Positions 18,255 to 28,172 are shown, numbered from the stretch's first letter. The stretch is 64,000 bases of DNA from Psychrobacter sp. TAE2020 (GCF_018919485.1 NZ_JAHLMU010000001.1:2692048-2756047), one strand, 5' to 3'. The notes: generated from the sequence alone by a model not told the origin. A program made the numbers and translations.

Positions 18255-20300
18255 ATGAGTGAACAAGCTGATAACCAAAATGTTGATGGAAAAGAAATGG
18301 ATAGCCAAAGCACTGATCAAGCGAGCACTGATCAGGCAAATACCACCAGTCAGAGCCCAGAATTAAAAAAACATAGCTTTGAAGCTGAAGTGGCTCAATT
18401 ACTACATTTAGTGACTCATTCTCTCTATTCTAATGCAGATATCTTTGTCCGTGAGCTAGTCTCTAATGCCTCTGACGCTTGTGATAAATTGCGTTTTGAA
18501 GCAACTAATGATGATAGTTTGTATGAAGATGATGGCGAATTGCGTATTCGTATTGTGATCGATGAAGAGGCGAAGACTATTACCCTTATCGATAACGGTA
18601 TTGGTATGAATGAAGCTGACGCTATTGAGAACTTAGGAACTATTGCTAAATCAGGTACTAAAGCGTTTTTAGACAAACTGTCTGAATCACAAAAACAAGA
18701 AGGCCAGTTGATTGGTCAGTTTGGAGTTGGCTTTTATTCAGGTTTTATCGTCGCTGATACTATCAGTGTCGAATCACGCAAAGCGGGCGATTCTGCTGAC
18801 AAAGGCGTACGCTGGATATCTGATGGTACGGGTATGTTCACTGTTGAGCCTATCAACAAAGCGACCCGCGGTACTACTATTACTTTGCACCTCAAACCAG
18901 AGTATTCTGAAGGTGAAGACAGTTATTTAGACCGTAGCAAAATTAAGAGTTTGGTCAATAAGTACTCTGATCATATCAGTCTACCGATTCAGATGCGTAA
19001 AGAAGTTTGGCAAGAAGATGTAGTCGATAGCGAAGAAGACAGTGACACCCCAGCTGGTGGCGAGATGGTGCTTACTGATGAGTGGGAAACTATCAACAAA
19101 GCCAGCGCTTTATGGACTCGCTCAGCAGCAGAAATCGAAGATGAAGAGTATGTCGACTTCTATAAAAACATTACTTATGACATGGATGCGCCATTAACTT
19201 GGACTCATAACCGTGTTGAAGGCCGTGTCCAGTATACTCAGCTGTTATACATTCCTAAGACCGCACCAGTAGATTTATATACTCGTGAGCAGCAGCATGG
19301 TCTTAAGCTGTATGTGAAGCGCGTGTTTATTATGGATGATGCGGAGCAGCTGCTACCGATGTATCTGCGCTTTGTAAAAGGGGTAATTGATTCAGCAGAT
19401 TTGCCGCTGAACGTCAGTCGTGAATTACTACAAGAGTCACGCGATGTGAAATCAATTCGTGATGGTAATGCGCGTCGTATCCTTACTACGTTAGCAAGTT
19501 TGGCCAATAGCGAAGACAGCGAAAAGCAACAGAAGTTCGCCCAATTCTATACTGAGTTCGGTGACGTTATCAAAGAAGGTCTCGGCGAGGACATGGGCAA
19601 TCAAGAACGTATTGCCAAATTGCTCCGTTATTCAACTAGCACTCAAGACAGCGTAACGACTAGCTTTGAAGACTACAAAGGCCGAATGAAAGAGGGTCAA
19701 AAAGTCATTTATTATATAACGGCTGATAGTCTAGCAGCGGCTAAAAATAGCCCACAACTTGAGCTGTTCAAAAAGAAAAATATTGAAGTTATTTTGATGA
19801 CTAGTCGGGTTGATGAGTGGGCAATGAACTTCTTGACCTCATTTGATGAGACGCCGCTACAAAATATCGCCAAAGGTGCAGTTGATTTAGGCGATTTACA
19901 AGATGAAGAAGAAAAGGCTGAAGCGCAAAAAGCACAAGAGACTTTAAAACCGGTTATTGATAAGTTAAAAAAAGCGCTAGGTGAACGTGCTAAAGACGTT
20001 AAAGTTTCTACTCGCTTAGTAGATAGTCCCGCCTGTTTAGTAGTAGGTGAAGGCGAGCTGTCACCACAGATGATTCAGATGCTCAAGCAAATGGGTCAAG
20101 AAGTGCCAGAGAGCAAGCCAACGCTTGAAGTCAATCCTGATCATCCATTGATCAAAAAGCTTGAGTCTAGCGAGCATGTTGATGCTGACTTTGATAAGCT
20201 AGCGCAAGTGATCTTTGATCAAGCGTTATTGGCTGATGGGGGACAGTTAGAAGATCCAGCCGCTTATCTTAAAAGAGTTAATGAGCTTTTGATGCGTTAA
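18255..20300 (+). CDS. htpG: Chaperone HtpG (bacterial Hsp90)
   Basis: 681 residues. The GHKL ATPase domain shows [35 protein letters not shown] and [15 protein letters not shown]; the middle domain has [11 protein letters not shown] and [18 protein letters not shown]. The usual HtpG start ([20 protein letters not shown]) appears only at residue 42. It is preceded by a polar, repeat-bearing extension ([15 protein letters not shown]) not found in E. coli HtpG. The ATG at 18255 follows AAAGGAG, so the long form is probably made. Own terminator downstream. Confidence 0.97.
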   Translation: MSEQADNQNVDGKEMDSQSTDQASTDQANTTSQSPELKKHSFEAEVAQLLHLVTHSLYSNADIFVRELVSNASDACDKLRFEATNDDSLYEDDGELRIRIVIDEEAKTITLIDNGIGMNEADAIENLGTIAKSGTKAFLDKLSESQKQEGQLIGQFGVGFYSGFIVADTISVESRKAGDSADKGVRWISDGTGMFTVEPINKATRGTTITLHLKPEYSEGEDSYLDRSKIKSLVNKYSDHISLPIQMRKEVWQEDVVDSEEDSDTPAGGEMVLTDEWETINKASALWTRSAAEIEDEEYVDFYKNITYDMDAPLTWTHNRVEGRVQYTQLLYIPKTAPVDLYTREQQHGLKLYVKRVFIMDDAEQLLPMYLRFVKGVIDSADLPLNVSRELLQESRDVKSIRDGNARRILTTLASLANSEDSEKQQKFAQFYTEFGDVIKEGLGEDMGNQERIAKLLRYSTSTQDSVTTSFEDYKGRMKEGQKVIYYITADSLAAAKNSPQLELFKKKNIEVILMTSRVDEWAMNFLTSFDETPLQNIAKGAVDLGDLQDEEEKAEAQKAQETLKPVIDKLKKALGERAKDVKVSTRLVDSPACLVVGEGELSPQMIQMLKQMGQEVPESKPTLEVNPDHPLIKKLESSEHVDADFDKLAQVIFDQALLADGGQLEDPAAYLKRVNELLMR

Positions 20301-20380
20301 TTCTTACTAGTTATTTAGTCATTGCTCGCCGTTATTTACTACGAGTAGTGCCGTTAAAGTAGTACAGTTGCATTAATGGA

Positions 20381-20408
20381 GAGGTCTTAGTATTAAGGCC
20401 TCTTTTTT
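20381..20408 (+). terminator. Rho-independent terminator of htpG
   Basis: GAGGTCTTAG (20381-20390) pairs imperfectly with TTAAGGCCTC (20393-20402) and is followed by TTTTTT. It lies 80 bp after the htpG stop codon. Confidence 0.85.
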
Positions 20409-20554
20409 GTGCCATTTTACAAATTATTGTTGTAGTCTTAACTCACAGTCTGTTACATCTGTGTTAGATTGGCAGGATAAATTACTCAATTCAGTTATAA
20501 TATTCATTATTCGCCATCTCTTTATTTTTCTTGACTGCTTAGAGGTCAAAGTCT

Positions 20555-22024
20555 TTGTCAATTTCATCGCTAAAAACCATTTCTCTTCAGCGCTTTTCGC
20601 TTAATTTCGCTGCTAATATTATCGCCACGCTTTGGATGTTAGTAGGATCGACTCGTGCCTTTTCTTGGGTAAAGCCGACTTTTATGCAGTTTGCCCTGTT
20701 TGCTTCATTAGCCTTAGGCAGTAACGTGCTGTTCTCATGGTTAGCCGCTGAGAATGGCAGTGTTTTTAATGAGCAAGGGCTAGTCAGCTATTTAATTTGG
20801 CCGACTATTATCTTATTAGGCGGCATCATTCTTGCACGGCGTACGAGCAATCAAGGCATGTTGTTCGTGCCGGTAGTGCTATGGTTGGTGGCTGATACTC
20901 TATCAGCGCTGCTACAAAGTATCGTGCAGTTTATTGGTAGTCAAGGCTGGTTGCCAGATTGGAGTTATTCTTTTTTACCTATACTATTTTTAATCTTATT
21001 CCTCTGGCAAACGCTAGCGCTATTATGGATATTTGCTCGTCGTCTACGTATGCCTTGGTGGGAACGTATCATTGTACTGGTAGGTGCCGTTGCCCTACTG
21101 ACGATCTGGCAAAATAACGTGGCCGACCAGCCTATCTTTAAGCAGATTCCAGTGCAGCCAGTATTAGAAGAGGCTGCCCTTTATGAGCAGCCGCGCTTAT
21201 TACAACAAGCCCTAAATGGTATCGATTCTAGTGTACCAGGAGCGAGTGATTGGTACTTTATGGGTGTCGCGGGCTTCTCCGAACAAAACGTTTTTCGTTC
21301 CGAAATTAATAAAGTGCGTGAGCTCTTCGATGTGCGTTTCGGCACTAGCGGTCGCTCGCTGTCTTTAATTAATAATAGTTACAGCTGGCTTGATGAGCCA
21401 ATAGCTAGCAAAACTAGCATATTGCAGGGGTTAAAAAGAATAGGTCAGCAGATGAATGCTGATGAAGACGTACTATTTTTAACCTTATCTTCTCATGGGG
21501 ATCAGGATATTGTGCAGTTATCCAACCCACCATTAGAGATGGACAATTTAGACGCTGCTTGGCTACGAGAGGCTCTAGATGCTTCCGGTATTCGCTGGCG
21601 AGTAATCGTGGTCTCTGCTTGTTATTCAGGCTCATTCATTGATGATTTAACTTCACCAACTACAGTAGTTATTACCGCCTCAGCCGCTGATAAAATGTCA
21701 TTTGGTTGTACTAACAGTGCTGAGATGACTTATTTTGGTCAAGCATTTTTTGCTGAGAGTTTGCGTGAGAATACTAGCTTTGAGACGGCCTTTAAAGATG
21801 CTAGTTTACGAGTTAGTGAGCGTGAAAAATTTATGGGCTTTGAGCCCTCTGAGCCACAAATGGTTATCGGTAGTTTGATGCAAACAGCGTTACCAGCTTT
21901 TGAGCAAGTCTTGTTCGATAAGTCTCGCCCTTCGGTGTCTAGCATTAGTGCTGACAATGGCGCTATTGATAACAAATCTTTCACTATCTCGCCTCCTATT
22001 GCCACCGGAGCAACTAGCCCCTAA
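20555..22024 (+). CDS. Membrane-anchored C13 (legumain/caspase-like) peptidase
   Basis: 489 residues. The N-terminal 190 residues carry about five membrane segments (roughly 45-64, 76-94, 101-128, 138-162, 170-187). The C-terminal part is a caspase-like fold: FLTLSSHGDQD supplies His314 and VIVVSACYSGSFIDD supplies Cys356, the His-Gly/Ala-Cys dyad pattern of peptidase family C13. SEQNVFRSEINKVRELFD and ITASAADKMSFGC fit the same family. The ORF starts at TTG (20555), 10 bp after AGAGG; no earlier ATG is in frame. Probably an inner-membrane protease with a periplasmic or cytoplasmic domain. Substrate unknown. Confidence 0.82.
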   Translation: MSISSLKTISLQRFSLNFAANIIATLWMLVGSTRAFSWVKPTFMQFALFASLALGSNVLFSWLAAENGSVFNEQGLVSYLIWPTIILLGGIILARRTSNQGMLFVPVVLWLVADTLSALLQSIVQFIGSQGWLPDWSYSFLPILFLILFLWQTLALLWIFARRLRMPWWERIIVLVGAVALLTIWQNNVADQPIFKQIPVQPVLEEAALYEQPRLLQQALNGIDSSVPGASDWYFMGVAGFSEQNVFRSEINKVRELFDVRFGTSGRSLSLINNSYSWLDEPIASKTSILQGLKRIGQQMNADEDVLFLTLSSHGDQDIVQLSNPPLEMDNLDAAWLREALDASGIRWRVIVVSACYSGSFIDDLTSPTTVVITASAADKMSFGCTNSAEMTYFGQAFFAESLRENTSFETAFKDASLRVSEREKFMGFEPSEPQMVIGSLMQTALPAFEQVLFDKSRPSVSSISADNGAIDNKSFTISPPIATGATSP

Positions 22025-22241
22025 CAAAGTGCTATAGAAAACCAACGGATAGCTTTAGTAAAGTTCGTATAATAAGAGCCTATCGCTGCTAATCTGGCTA
22101 GTATTAAATCTAACTAGTAGCAAATAGCTATCCTAATAATAATCTAGCGCCTATTAAGCGTCTAGACTAACCAGAATCAAGTTTCTACTCGATGACTATC
22201 ACTTGAGAACTACCACTTGAGGACTACCAAAGGGAATTTTA

Positions 22242-23186
22242 ATGATAAATAATTATTATGCTCATAGCTTACCTGCTAATACTCAGTTGACCAAAGAAAG
22301 CGCTAATCGCTGTTTTGATGGGGAGCAGCACTATTATAGCCATCAGTCATCAGCTACCAAAACCTCGATGACTTTTAGTATTTATCTCCCTGATAAAGCT
22401 TTAACAGGTCAAAGCTGCCCAGCGATTATGTATCTTTCAGGGTTAACCTGTAATGCGGATAATGTCACTCATAAAGCGCACTTTCAAAAAAAATGCAGTG
22501 AGCTGGGCATGATATTTATTGCCCCTGATACTTCGCCACGTAGTTCGCCTAATACTAGTACTAAAAATACTAGTGCCAAAAATACTAGTGCTGAAAATGA
22601 AGTTCCTAACGATGAGCGTTATTTTGTCGGACAAGGAGCCAGCTACTATGTCGATGCTAGTTGTTCGCCTTGGGCAGAAAACTTCAACATGCAAAGTTAT
22701 ATCGTTGATGAACTATATGACTTGATCCGTGCAGAATTCGCTATCAGTAGTATAGGTATTATGGGTCACTCTATGGGTGGTCACGGCGCTCTATTATTGG
22801 GCTTTAAATTCCCTAGCAAGTTTGCCAGCGTATCAGCGTTGTCACCAGTTTGTGCGGCCAGTGAGTCAGCATGGGGCCAAGCGGCTTTCACAGAATATTT
22901 TGGTGAAGATAAAGCACTTTGGCAGCAGTTTGATGCCTCTCATACTATCGAAACTGTCGGTCAGCAATACTCAACTATTCTGGTTGATCAAGGCGCTGCT
23001 GATAATTTTTTGGCGCAAGGACAACTGCAACCTACTAAATTGCAGCAAGCTTGTGAAAAAGCCAAACAGCCCCTAACTTTACGTTATCAGGCTGGACATG
23101 ATCACAGTTACTACTTTATTCAAAGCGTTATGGATGATCACATTGATCATCATTGTAAAGCGGCAGACTTGCCCAACAATAGATAG
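22242..23186 (+). CDS. S-formylglutathione hydrolase (esterase D family)
   Basis: This enzyme cleaves S-formylglutathione to formate and glutathione in formaldehyde detoxification. Motifs: YLSGLTCNADN near residue 64-74, APDTSPR at 94-100, nucleophile elbow GHSMGGHGAL (Ser177) and catalytic His in RYQAGHDHSYYF. At 314 residues it is about 30 longer than usual, partly because of a threefold N-T-S-x-K repeat (about residues 104-118) just after the APDTSPR motif. No glutathione-dependent formaldehyde dehydrogenase gene is adjacent. Confidence 0.92.
   Translation: MINNYYAHSLPANTQLTKESANRCFDGEQHYYSHQSSATKTSMTFSIYLPDKALTGQSCPAIMYLSGLTCNADNVTHKAHFQKKCSELGMIFIAPDTSPRSSPNTSTKNTSAKNTSAENEVPNDERYFVGQGASYYVDASCSPWAENFNMQSYIVDELYDLIRAEFAISSIGIMGHSMGGHGALLLGFKFPSKFASVSALSPVCAASESAWGQAAFTEYFGEDKALWQQFDASHTIETVGQQYSTILVDQGAADNFLAQGQLQPTKLQQACEKAKQPLTLRYQAGHDHSYYFIQSVMDDHIDHHCKAADLPNNR
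22551..22595 (+). repeat. In-frame 15-bp repeat, three copies, inside the esterase gene
   Basis: Three successive 15-bp units of the form AATACTAGTRCYRAA (22551-22565, 22566-22580, 22581-22595) encode NTSTK, NTSAK and NTSAE. Units differ by one to three bases. Being a multiple of three, copy-number change would keep the frame. Confidence 0.93.
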
Positions 23187-23248
23187 TCGATTATTCATTG
23201 CCAATACCGATATTATTAGTTAAATAAATACTCAAAAGGGAGCTATTT

Positions 23249-23722
23249 ATGACCGATGACATTATCACTGATGCGCAAAATTTATTAATAGATGAGAGAG
23301 TCTTGCAACAGCCGTCTTCTGAGCACAATGGCGCTAAATCTGCACTGGCGCTTATGCAAGCTGATATGAATAAGGCGTTGCAACAGAAGCAGCGCCTTAG
23401 CGAAACTGAGGCTACAGGATCTACTGTCTCAAATGAGGCAACATCAGAACCAGTTACTGCGGTAGATATCGAAAATCTCGATGAGTCGCATCTCTCACGA
23501 ATAATAGAAATGGCTTGGGAAGATAGAACCCCGTTTTCAGCCATCGAGCATAGCTATGGCTTAAACGAAGATGCAGTAATCAAACTGATGCGTCAAGAGT
23601 TAAAGCCGTCTTCTTTTCGCTTATGGCGAGAGCGAGTAACCGGGCGCGCTACTAAGCACCAAGCCAAGCGAGGCTTTGAAGTGGGCCGAGCTTATTGTAA
23701 AACTCAATACAAGCAGCGCTAA
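23249..23722 (+). CDS. DUF2805 / TIGR03643-family protein
   Basis: 157 residues. The last 75 residues match the DUF2805 pattern: HLSRIIEMAWEDRTPFSAIE, then GLNEDAVIKLMRQELKPSSF and WRERVTGRATKHQAKRG, a helix-turn-helix-looking small domain. The first 75 residues are polar and not conserved. Function of the family is unknown. Preceded by AAAAGGGAG. Lies 62 bp after the formylglutathione hydrolase and may share its transcript. Confidence 0.85.
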   Translation: MTDDIITDAQNLLIDERVLQQPSSEHNGAKSALALMQADMNKALQQKQRLSETEATGSTVSNEATSEPVTAVDIENLDESHLSRIIEMAWEDRTPFSAIEHSYGLNEDAVIKLMRQELKPSSFRLWRERVTGRATKHQAKRGFEVGRAYCKTQYKQR

Positions 23723-23896
23723 AATCTGCGCAGTATTTTTAGCTGATATGTTGGTTGGCAAGTAGTGGTTAACCGATAGCTTTTAAAATCAGCTGTTAAG
23801 CAGCACCGTTGAATAGGCAATTGCTAAAAAAATACGGTTAATAAATGGCTTATAATAAACAATATTTAATAAATCACCGTAACTAGGTAGCTCATT

Positions 23897-24586
23897 ATGA
23901 TTTTCCCCGCTAAGCAATACTTAATCGCTCCTTCGATCTTATCTGCTGACTTTGCCCGTTTAGGTGAGGAAGTGGAGAAGGTGTTAAAAGCTGGCGCTGA
24001 TGTTATTCACTTCGATGTCATGGACAATCATTATGTGCCCAACTTGACTTTCGGCAGTATGATTTGTAGCGCTTTACGTGATTACGGTATTGATGCCCCG
24101 ATTGATGTGCATTTAATGGTGTCGCCTGTCGATGGCATGATTGAACAGTTCTTAGCAGCAGGGGCAAGCGTTATTACTTTTCACCCAGAAGCTAGCGCTC
24201 ATATTGACCGGTCGCTACAGTTGATCAAAGACGGTGGCGCAAAATGTGGCTTAGTATTAAATCCGGCCACACCATTACATTATTTAGACTATGTTATGGA
24301 TAAAGTTGATCAGATTTTATTGATGAGCGTTAATCCAGGCTTTGGTGGTCAATCCTTTATTGAGAGTACCTTAAATAAGGTGCGTGACGTGCGTCAGCTT
24401 ATTGATGCTAGTGGTCGCGACATTAGACTTGAGGTAGACGGTGGTATCAAGGCTAATAACATTCGTGCTATCGCTGAGGCAGGTGCTGACATGTTCGTCG
24501 CAGGTTCGGCTATTTTCAATCAAGATGATTATGCTGTAGCTATCAGCGCTATGCGTGCAGAGCTTGCGGCAGTGAATAACGGCTAA
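23897..24586 (+). CDS. rpe: Ribulose-phosphate 3-epimerase
   Basis: Rpe interconverts ribulose-5-phosphate and xylulose-5-phosphate in the pentose phosphate pathway. 229-residue TIM barrel: [16 protein letters not shown], metal/catalytic [32 protein letters not shown] and the second catalytic aspartate in [11 protein letters not shown], ending with phosphate-binding VAGSAIF. All expected residues are present. Confidence 0.98.
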   Translation: MIFPAKQYLIAPSILSADFARLGEEVEKVLKAGADVIHFDVMDNHYVPNLTFGSMICSALRDYGIDAPIDVHLMVSPVDGMIEQFLAAGASVITFHPEASAHIDRSLQLIKDGGAKCGLVLNPATPLHYLDYVMDKVDQILLMSVNPGFGGQSFIESTLNKVRDVRQLIDASGRDIRLEVDGGIKANNIRAIAEAGADMFVAGSAIFNQDDYAVAISAMRAELAAVNNG

Positions 24587-24728
24587 AGGTTTTAATTAGG
24601 TGTTTTCAATTTAGTAGCTTTAATTTAGTAGTTTTAACTAAGAGGCTGTAATAGGGGTAACTTGCTTTATCAGCATTTGACACCATTAAAGAGCTATATA
24701 CTGATTGTAATGTCAACAGAGGTGATTT

Positions 24729-25124
24729 ATGGACACACAGAACGTAATTTCCCGTTCAGCAGCAGCTGAGCATGCTCATAATACTGTCACGCCTCAAGCT
24801 GAGCGACCTAAGTCAAATCAGCACCCTAAGGTGCCTAGCATCGTCCCTAAGGGTATTACTATTGGTATGGCAGTACTTGCCTTGATACTAAGCTTAGCGG
24901 GTTATGGCGCGCGTATGATAGCCGGTCATGATACGGCAGAAGTTCTGCGTCATGCAGCGACGTTAGTACCGGCATTTATTATCGGTATTCCCTTACTTTT
25001 TTGGATTGGATCGCGTATTTTTAACAAAATCAAAGGTACTAATATTCAAGGCTGGAATGCAATAAGTTTAGGATACTTAACTTCTTGTATCTCGTTATTA
25101 TGGTTGATGGGCACTTATAGTTAA
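24729..25124 (+). CDS. Small membrane protein, unknown function
   Basis: 131 residues: a polar N-terminal 40 residues, then three hydrophobic segments (about 43-62, 80-96 and 112-129). A GAGGTG ribosome-binding site precedes the ATG. No recognised family. Its GTNIQGWNAIS recalls GTGLQGWLNVI in the next gene, but overall similarity is not evident. Both may belong to one small membrane locus. Confidence 0.65.
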   Translation: MDTQNVISRSAAAEHAHNTVTPQAERPKSNQHPKVPSIVPKGITIGMAVLALILSLAGYGARMIAGHDTAEVLRHAATLVPAFIIGIPLLFWIGSRIFNKIKGTNIQGWNAISLGYLTSCISLLWLMGTYS

Positions 25125-25258
25125 CGGCCTTATATTAATTGTTAGATAATAGTAGCCATTACAGAGAAGGCTTAAGCAATAATTCGTTATTGAATAGCCA
25201 CTCTTATTTTATTAATTTTATAAATAAGTCATGAGTCTTATTATGACTGGACACTCGT

Positions 25259-25570
25259 ATGCAAATCATGCCAACCCGTATTGCTAATATTATTTATCCC
25301 AAAGAGTTGCCCAACGTCTTATTCACTAGTCTTATTGTTGCTTGTCTCTTATTAGGGTTAGCGTCGCTGCGTAACGGTACGGGTTTACAAGGCTGGCTTA
25401 ATGTGATTGAGAACTGGCTGCTGATGCTGCTGATACTACCTTTAGCGACTACTGTAGTTGCGCTACCTATGAAGTATCGCGATCCTACTTTTCAGTTAAA
25501 AATGACTTACTATATGGGTATGTTTGTTGCTTTACTATTTACCATAGGTAAACTGCGCTATTGGCGTTAA
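25259..25570 (+). CDS. Small membrane protein, unknown function
   Basis: 103 residues with three hydrophobic stretches (about 21-37, 54-72 and 83-96) and a short basic end (GKLRYWR). Two ATG codons lie close together at 25259 and 25268; the first is used here. No recognised family. It follows the 131-residue membrane protein gene with a 134-bp gap. Confidence 0.6.
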   Translation: MQIMPTRIANIIYPKELPNVLFTSLIVACLLLGLASLRNGTGLQGWLNVIENWLLMLLILPLATTVVALPMKYRDPTFQLKMTYYMGMFVALLFTIGKLRYWR

Positions 25571-25616
25571 AGTAATTGCTGTAAAAACTTTATTTTGCCA
25601 AATTAATCCTAAAACT

Positions 25617-25672
25617 CATACAAGGCTTAGTTGGTTGCCCTTGAAATTTAAGGGAAAAGCGTCCATTGTATG
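25617..25672 (+). other. Nested inverted repeats, possible RNA structure
   Basis: An outer stem CATACAA (25617-25623) with TTGTATG (25666-25672) encloses an inner stem CCCTT (25638-25642) with AAGGG (25650-25654). It lies between two small genes and ends about 97 bp before the next start. No T-run follows, so it is not a plain terminator. It may be a leader structure or chance. Confidence 0.35.
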
Positions 25673-25768
25673 GGTTGAGAACTATTTTACCCGCATTGCT
25701 ATCAGGTGATTAGAGTGAGTGATTGTCAGGCTAGCTAGTATAAGACGGGATAATGAGGAAGAGGCCAA

Positions 25769-26080
25769 ATGCCATACGATATTGATAATGAGATAGAATT
25801 AGATAACGATAGTGCTGATCAATTTTCTGGCTTTGCCAAAGAGACTACTCTTGAGCTAGTCGAAGCTGAAAATGGTACTTTATTATTGCGCGACACTGAA
25901 AAAGATGAAGAACCTTTAATGACTATAGATTTTTCTGATAAATTAAAAGATCTATTAGGCAGTGATACGCAAGCTATAGGTCAGCATATGATCCATGCGG
26001 CTATTCAAGTAATTATGCAAAAGCAAATGAGTCACTGGCATGCTCATGTCTATGATAAAGAGCCTAGCCACTATAGTTAA
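25769..26080 (+). CDS. Acidic hypothetical protein
   Basis: 103 residues, strongly acidic N-terminal half (DIDNEIELDNDSADQF) and a His-containing C-terminus (MSHWHAHVYDKEPSHYS). No membrane segment or signal peptide. Not recognised; probably a lineage-conserved cytoplasmic protein. It is preceded by GAGGAAGAGG and followed by a strong palindromic terminator, which supports a real gene. Confidence 0.65.
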   Translation: MPYDIDNEIELDNDSADQFSGFAKETTLELVEAENGTLLLRDTEKDEEPLMTIDFSDKLKDLLGSDTQAIGQHMIHAAIQVIMQKQMSHWHAHVYDKEPSHYS

Positions 26081-26106
26081 CTGGTCTAGTTAAAACCGTA
26101 GCCAAT

Positions 26107-26140
26107 AAAAAAGGGTTTATCAATTGATAAACCCTTTTTT
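26107..26140. terminator. Perfectly symmetric bidirectional terminator
   Basis: A 34-bp perfect palindrome: six A, GGGTTTATCAA, then its exact complement ending in six T. It lies between the rightward acidic protein gene (ends 26080) and the leftward rpmG (ends 26180), so it can terminate both. Confidence 0.95.
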
Positions 26141-26179
26141 ATGCGTCTAATAATAGTCGTTAATTAAAATTAATGATTA

Positions 26180-26335
26180 CTATTTAATTTTTGCTTCTTT
26201 AAATAACACGTGCTGACGAATTTTTGGATCGAATTTCTTCATTTCCATTTTGCCAGGCATAGTGCGTTTGTTTTTAGTAGTGGTGTAGTAGTAACCAGTA
26301 CCGGCAGTTGATACCAACTTAATTTTATCTCTCAT
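26180..26335 (-). CDS. rpmG: 50S ribosomal protein L33
   Basis: 51 residues read from the ATG at 26333-26335: [19 protein letters not shown], then [20 protein letters not shown] and a basic end. This is the cysteine-free form of L33. AGGAAAG ribosome-binding site; rpmB lies 33 bp upstream on the same strand, the usual rpmB-rpmG order. Confidence 0.97.
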   Translation of the reverse strand: MRDKIKLVSTAGTGYYYTTTKNKRTMPGKMEMKKFDPKIRQHVLFKEAKIK

Positions 26336-26368
26336 AACAACTTTCCTTTGAATAGTGAAGCGCTCGGC

Positions 26369-26605
26369 TTAAACTTTTTGACCTTTTGCACGCAAATCTG
26401 CTAGCACTTTATCAATACCAAGTTTATCAACGATGCGCATACCTTTAGTAGATATACGTAGACGTATGAAACGATTCTCAGACTCTACCCAAAAACGATG
26501 GTTATGCAGGTTTGGTAGAAAGCGACGACGGGTTTTGTTGTTTGCGTGCGAAACATTATTACCCACCATAGGGCGCTTTCCAGTCACTTGACAAACTTTA
26601 GACAT
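26369..26605 (-). CDS. rpmB: 50S ribosomal protein L28
   Basis: 78 residues: [39 protein letters not shown] and a C-terminal [11 protein letters not shown], all diagnostic of L28. AGGAGTTCACC precedes the ATG. Forms the rpmB-rpmG operon with L33. Confidence 0.98.
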   Translation of the reverse strand: MSKVCQVTGKRPMVGNNVSHANNKTRRRFLPNLHNHRFWVESENRFIRLRISTKGMRIVDKLGIDKVLADLRAKGQKV

Positions 26606-27083
26606 GGTGAACTCCTAATCTATTAGGTATGAGATATTCTCATACCAGTCTGGGCAAGTTGCACAAATTTGCGGCATGGACACAGCAAGAGGCACATTGC
26701 ACCAAACAAAACTATATGAAGGTTGAGCTGATTTTCTGCCATCTAAAGGCAAATGACAAGGTAACCAATTCAGAAAATTTTAAAGGCGACATTTATACCA
26801 TATAATCAATAAAAATTCAAATTATTTTATAGTAAACGCTAACCTACTAAGTGCTTATTATACCTTGAATCCATAGAGTAATGTTATTGATTGCTCATGC
26901 AAAGAGTAAACTTTTAGTTATAAAAAAACAAAAATTCAGTAAGGTCGTTATTAGAAATACAATACAATGTATTAACAAATTCTGTGTTGAGGATAGTAAG
27001 TTGATTATCTGATGTTTATATAAAATTACCCAGCAATCCGCCTTATTTTTTGGCAAAATTTTGCTAATTTGGAGTTCAAAAAT
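26606..27083. other. Intergenic region upstream of rpmB and of a decayed lipoprotein gene
   Basis: About 480 bp without a gene. The left part should carry the leftward rpmBG promoter; the right part is very AT-rich and leads into the rightward pseudogene. I see no strong repeat or RNA gene in it. Confidence 0.5.
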
Positions 27084-27997
27084 ATGCTCTATAGTCCGCT
27101 AGCTTCTAAGTTGCTTCAATTCACAATGCTAAATTAGCCTCAGCTCTAGCAGGTTGTAGTGGGGATGGAGTAGATTCAATCGCTCTTCCGTTTGATGGTA
27201 GCGAGAGTGGTGGGTAGGCAAGTAGTGGTAATAACAATAGTGAAGAACAGCAGGCTGTTGAAGCGGTCAATATTAATAAAAGTAAATTGCTTGATGCTGA
27301 CGGTAACGCAATTACTACTGTCAGTCTCGACGGCGCTTACTACAAAATAGAAGTAAAATATACAAACAAAAGTCCATTTTTTGATGCTAAGGTTAGCTTT
27401 TCAATTGATGCTGAGGGTGTTGCTTTGTCCCAAACAACCTCTGGTTATACTCTAACAAATAGTGAAGGTAAAGCTCGTATTTTCCTAAAACCCAATGCAC
27501 CTAACGTTTCAGGCGCTTATACTATTTCAGCGAATGCAAGCTATAAAGGCAATACTGCTGCTGACAATTTAGATTTTTCTGTACAAGCAACTAATGTGAC
27601 GCTCAGCGTACTAACGATGGGAACGTCGCTATTACCATCAGGTGTACAGGCAACGGTATCATTTAAGGTTAGTGATATAGCGAGCAATCCTTTGAGTGGC
27701 ATACTCACTAATTTAAATAGTGGTGGCTTTTACGATTTAAACCCAATGCCTTCTGAAACGACTATTTCAGCAACGATAATAGATAAAACTGCTGGAGTTG
27801 GTAGTGGCAGCTGTGCTATAGAGTTAATTGGAGGCGTTAAAGTAGTACCTGATAATATGGCTGTTGGTAAGCTTGGTAATAACATCGGTACGATCAATAC
27901 TTACAGGTTGCAGGAGTGTGAAGCCGGTGACTCTTTGGAAATATTGGTTACCTCACCTAACAACGAAACAACGACTCAAACTTATATTATTGAATAA
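27084..27997 (+). pseudogene. Broken lipoprotein gene with Ig-like repeats
   Basis: The ATG at 27084 begins a signal-like peptide (MLYSPLASKLLQFTMLN) that stops at a TAG (27135). One base-shift later the frame continues as LASALAGCSGDG, an almost ideal lipobox (LAGC), then meets an in-frame TAG at 27215-27217. The same frame goes on as ASSGNNNSEEQQAVEAVNINKSK and then 236 residues of beta-rich, Ig-like sequence (DADGNAITTVSLDGAYYKIE, TNSEGKARIFLKPNAPNVSG) to 27997. Two lesions (a single-base frameshift near 27135 and an amber codon) make this a pseudogene unless they are assembly errors. The intact protein would have been an outer-membrane lipoprotein with Ig-like modules. Confidence 0.8.
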
Positions 27998-28104
27998 ATA
28001 TCAGGAACTCTGAGCACAATAATCCTCAACTGCGTAGGGAGAGTTTTTGTATTAATTAGCACAAACTTAAAAAAGCATAACGATTTAAATTAGCAAATAA
28101 CAGA

Positions 28105-28137
28105 TAAAAAAATACTCCGTAGAGTTGGAGTATTTTT
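28105..28137. terminator. Bidirectional terminator between the lipoprotein pseudogene and ureJ
   Basis: AATACTCC (28111-28118) pairs with GGAGTATT (28127-28134); an A-run lies on the left and a T-run on the right. It separates the rightward pseudogene from the leftward urease operon, whose last stop codon is at 28173. Confidence 0.85.
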
Positions 28138-28172
28138 ATTAATCGCTTATCTTAACACTTAACCGCTAGCCT

